Below are positions 61,005 to 64,000 of a DNA stretch of 64,000 bases, in pieces (position 1 is the stretch's first letter; the number at the start of each line of letters is the position of its first letter). This stretch comes from Diatrype stigma. Its lineage: Eukaryota; Ascomycota; Sordariomycetes; Xylariales; Diatrypaceae. Under the pieces are notes generated by a model, which searched no databases, was not told the DNA's origin, and saw only the letters and a list, made by a program, of their open reading frames with translations. The stretch is from NCBI GenBank assembly GCA_022225965.2, contig JAKJXP020000018.1, forward strand, positions 248,001 through 312,000, given 5' to 3'. Position numbers and translations under genes: made by a program.

Positions 61005-64000
61005 TTACCTTCCTTTCGGTAAAAAGTTTCGTCCCGAGACTTTAAAGCATAAAAAAATAATTATCCGGCCGAAGTTCGAACCCGAATGCTTTTTAAATAA
61101 TAAAGAAATATCCTCGGATTTATTTTCCAAGCCATTGCATTATTAGGCCCTTATCTAAGGTATAATAATGGAAGTTTTATATATTCGGTTAATTATATCA
61201 AATTCTATTAATACGTTTTTTATGCATCCGTTGGGATTATTTCCTTCCTATCCGACGATTTCGCAATGCATATCGTAACCGTTTTTTTCTTAATATATTA
61301 TTATCTTTATATAATACGTTAAATTCGTTAAATTTAGCTGCTCTGCGTTAAGCATTTAATCGCAAAAATAGCCCGGATTAATTAAAATAATTATCGTAAA
61401 ACTTTTGGAAAATTAAAGGACTGTTTTTAAAGCTTTTCGCGTCGTATTATTTAAAATCTAGATCTTATTTTTTTCATTATACTTAATATTGTAATTTACC
61501 ATAATGCGTTCTTAATATTAAGATTTTCTCGATTTTTTATTCCTTTTCGTTATTTGGGTTAACCTTTTTTCCATTAGGGTTTTCGGGAATTTATTTAAAT
61601 AAAGGGTTATTCGGGTATTTTTTTAATCGGTTCGCATAAAAAACCTTAAATCCCCGTTAAAAATCGGAAAGATTAAATACGTAAGAATGTTTTCGTATTT
61701 CGACGATTTCGTAATGGTTTCGCATTAAAAGATAATTTAATTTGTTACTTGATTTATTCGTTTTTATGTTAATTTTTTTAATTATGTATATCCGGTTTTT
61801 AAAATTTATTTCTTTATATTCGAAATCCGGTTTTTGTCGGTATTTATTAATTTAAAGGGTTATTTTTTTTGTACTTTCGATATTATCGCTTTGGCTATTT
61901 CCAAATAGCCTTTTAAGGTATTTACAATTGCTTAAACGTTTTATCGATTTGCTTTTTTGCGTATAATTATGCTTTAAAAGTCCGTAATTCGATATTTCCA
62001 ATCGAAGAAAAAGGGCATATTAAAATTTCTTTCCAATTTATGTGGTGCCATTTCGATGGATTCGTGGGATAAGGCAGTTTATATTACGTCTATTACGGGC
62101 ATAACGATTGCTTAATTGTTTTGATAATAATTAATAAAAGGTCGAAAGCGTTGGTTATTTCATTTATATATAATTTTTGCTTGTTTTGTTATTTAGGAAT
62201 GTTTCGTCGATATTAGCTTTAACTTAAATCCCAAGATTTTAAAAAGTTTATTTGTAAAATTAGAAATAAATTAAGAACTACGGTTATTCGTAATTAATTC
62301 CGGTATGCCGTATATGCAAAAAGGTTTTCGGTAATACATTATAACGGCGTTTTTTGCGGTGGCCGTTTTAATATACGGAATTATTCAGAAATGCTTTTTT
62401 AAGCGGCAAATTATTATTAATAGGTTATTTTTCCCGGTTTTATTTATTGGCATTAATTTGAAATTTATTATGATATATTGTTAGGTTTTTAATAAAATAG
62501 GCAAGGGTTTTAATAATTCCGGGGCTTTATTTTTCGGATACTTAGCCGTTTTATATGGATAATTTTCCATAAACCGGATAATATTTAAGGCCTATTTTGG
62601 CTATTAGTATCTTTAATTTAAGAATTTTTTTGTTTTGTATTAACCTGGATGTTTAATTGTTAATCGGGAATATATTTTAATAAGCAACATTATTTTTAGG
62701 TTATTTTTATTAGGTATAATTAGCCGTTTTTTAAAAAGTATTAATTTTTTATTTATAAAGTATTTATAATTATGTATATATATGCCGGAATTAAATGCTT
62801 TAATACGATAATGGTTGAATTAATTGCTAATAGCATTGGTTTATAATAACTTATTTATTAAAGCCATTCCGGATAATTCCGAAGGTTTTACGTTATTATT
62901 TAATATAAAGATTAAAATGGGAATTACGTTTTTAAAAAGTATTGTAAATAAATTGGAAAAATAAACCACCGGTTATAACGTCGTATTCGTATTTGTTTTT
63001 TCCCTTTTACGAACGAGCTGAAATAAAGTTATCGTATAATATGCGTCGCGCTTGGCCTTTTGTATTTTGAAATCCTTAAATTTCCTTGTTAATACGTTTG
63101 CTAGAACGTTTTCCGATTTTAAACAATAAGTTATTACGAAATTATATTATAATAGCAATTTCGCTTATTTAGTTTATTTTAAATTAAGGAATTGCTTAAT
63201 ATTGAAATATTTTAATGTATAATGATTTATTACGATCGTAAAAGGTTTAGATATTTAAAGGCTAATTAATTCGGCTTTTTAATATTATAAGGCTCGTATT
63301 ATCGTAAGCATTTCCTTATTATGTATGTTATAATTATATTTAGCCTTTTATATTGTTTCCGAGAAATATGTAATAAAATACCAGTTATTCGTTTTCGTAA
63401 GTCTTTAAAATATGGCGTCCGTAATTACTTTATCGAATACGTCCGTTTTTATTCGTATTTCGAAATCGTAATTAAAGTAACGTAATATTAGCGCTTCCAT
63501 TATGTAATGTTTTAGTCGAATAAATGCTACGAGTCGCTTTTCGGTTATGTAAAATAGCTCGTCCTTACGTATTAATTTTTAGAAAGGGCGAATAATTCTT
63601 TTAAATTTTTTAATGAAGCGCTAATAAAAATTATAAAACCCCAGGAACGATTGGATTTTTTTTAAGTTAATTGGAATCTTTTAGTTGTTTATTACTTAAA
63701 CTTTCCTTGGATTTACGAAAATATCTTTCGTATTTATTATAAAGCTTAAATGTTTAGTTTTTATAACGTAAAATTTGCATTTGATTAAGTTTGCTTATAA
63801 GCTAGCTTATTTTAAGCGGGCCAAAACCTTATTAACGTATTATATATGTTTCGTTTTGTTTTTAAAAAAAATTAATATGTTATTAATATATGCATTATAA
63901 AATTGGTTTAAATAATCGAATAACGTATTATTAATAAATCTTTGGAATATAAATGGTTTATTTATTAATCCAAATGGAAGAATCTTATATTTATAAGTGC
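61005..64000 (-). pseudogene. RIP-degraded Gypsy retrotransposon pol, minus strand, cut by right edge
   Basis: Read on the minus strand from the right edge, the order is reverse transcriptase, RNase H and integrase, as in Ty3/Gypsy. The RT shows LPFGLINKPFIFQRFINNTL (about 63985-63925) and the catalytic box AYINNILIF at about 63893-63867, where YIDD has become YINN. The thumb and RNase H follow at about 63700-63100. An integrase stretch TATAKNAVIMYYRKPF is at about 62375-62320. The 3' LTR closes the element at 61004. Stops and Asp-to-Asn changes fit RIP acting on both strands. It is non-functional. Confidence 0.75.

Overview
The window comes from a filamentous ascomycete genome (Pezizomycotina, most likely a sordariomycete). 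Genes have many short GT..AG introns and GC-rich third positions. Recognisable gene families include Gyp1, Snf1, Erg4 and Hrp1. The right 27 kb carries the footprint of repeat-induced point mutation (RIP): very AT-rich, CpA depleted in favour of TpA, CpG kept, and transposon reading frames broken mainly where Gln and Trp codons are expected. No prokaryotic features were seen.

Left part, 1-36.6 kb, is ordinary gene space. In order: an Hrp1/Nab4-type RNA-binding protein (minus, cut by the left edge); a Gyp1-type Rab GAP (plus); a branched-chain amino-acid aminotransferase (minus); about 3.5 kb without a recognised gene; a coiled-coil protein with an in-frame TAG (minus); a CorA-like membrane protein (minus); the sterol C-24(28) reductase Erg4 (minus); an FAD-dependent DAO-family oxidoreductase (minus); an atypical protein kinase with an HSD catalytic loop (minus); the AMPK-alpha orthologue Snf1 (minus); a doubtful small gene (minus); an MFS permease of the allantoate/pantothenate type (minus); and a TauD/TfdA-like dioxygenase (plus). 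The last two are divergent across about 540 bp and may form a small nutrient-acquisition pair. Exon boundaries were chosen by splice consensus and checked for phase, so lengths are predictions.

Right part, about 36.9-64 kb, is a nest of RIP-degraded transposable elements. Recognised parts are: a plus-strand Gypsy relic (RNase H and integrase, about 42.7-45.1 kb) split by a small non-autonomous LTR element (TRIM, 43461-43932) with 112-bp LTRs and a 5-bp target duplication; a 10,056-bp unit bounded by 101-bp terminal inverted repeats (49879-59934) that encloses a Helitron Rep/helicase relic, a 42-bp tandem array and a lysine/glutamate-rich repeat ORF; and a minus-strand Gypsy element with its 3' LTR at 60782-61004 and integrase, RNase H and reverse transcriptase running off the right edge. 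Large stretches between these are degenerate and could not be assigned.

The most unusual structures are the TIR-bounded unit around Helitron-type genes and the TRIM. The mutations that disabled the elements can be read directly: the Helitron HUH motif has become YVY and the Gypsy reverse transcriptase YIDD box has become YINN.
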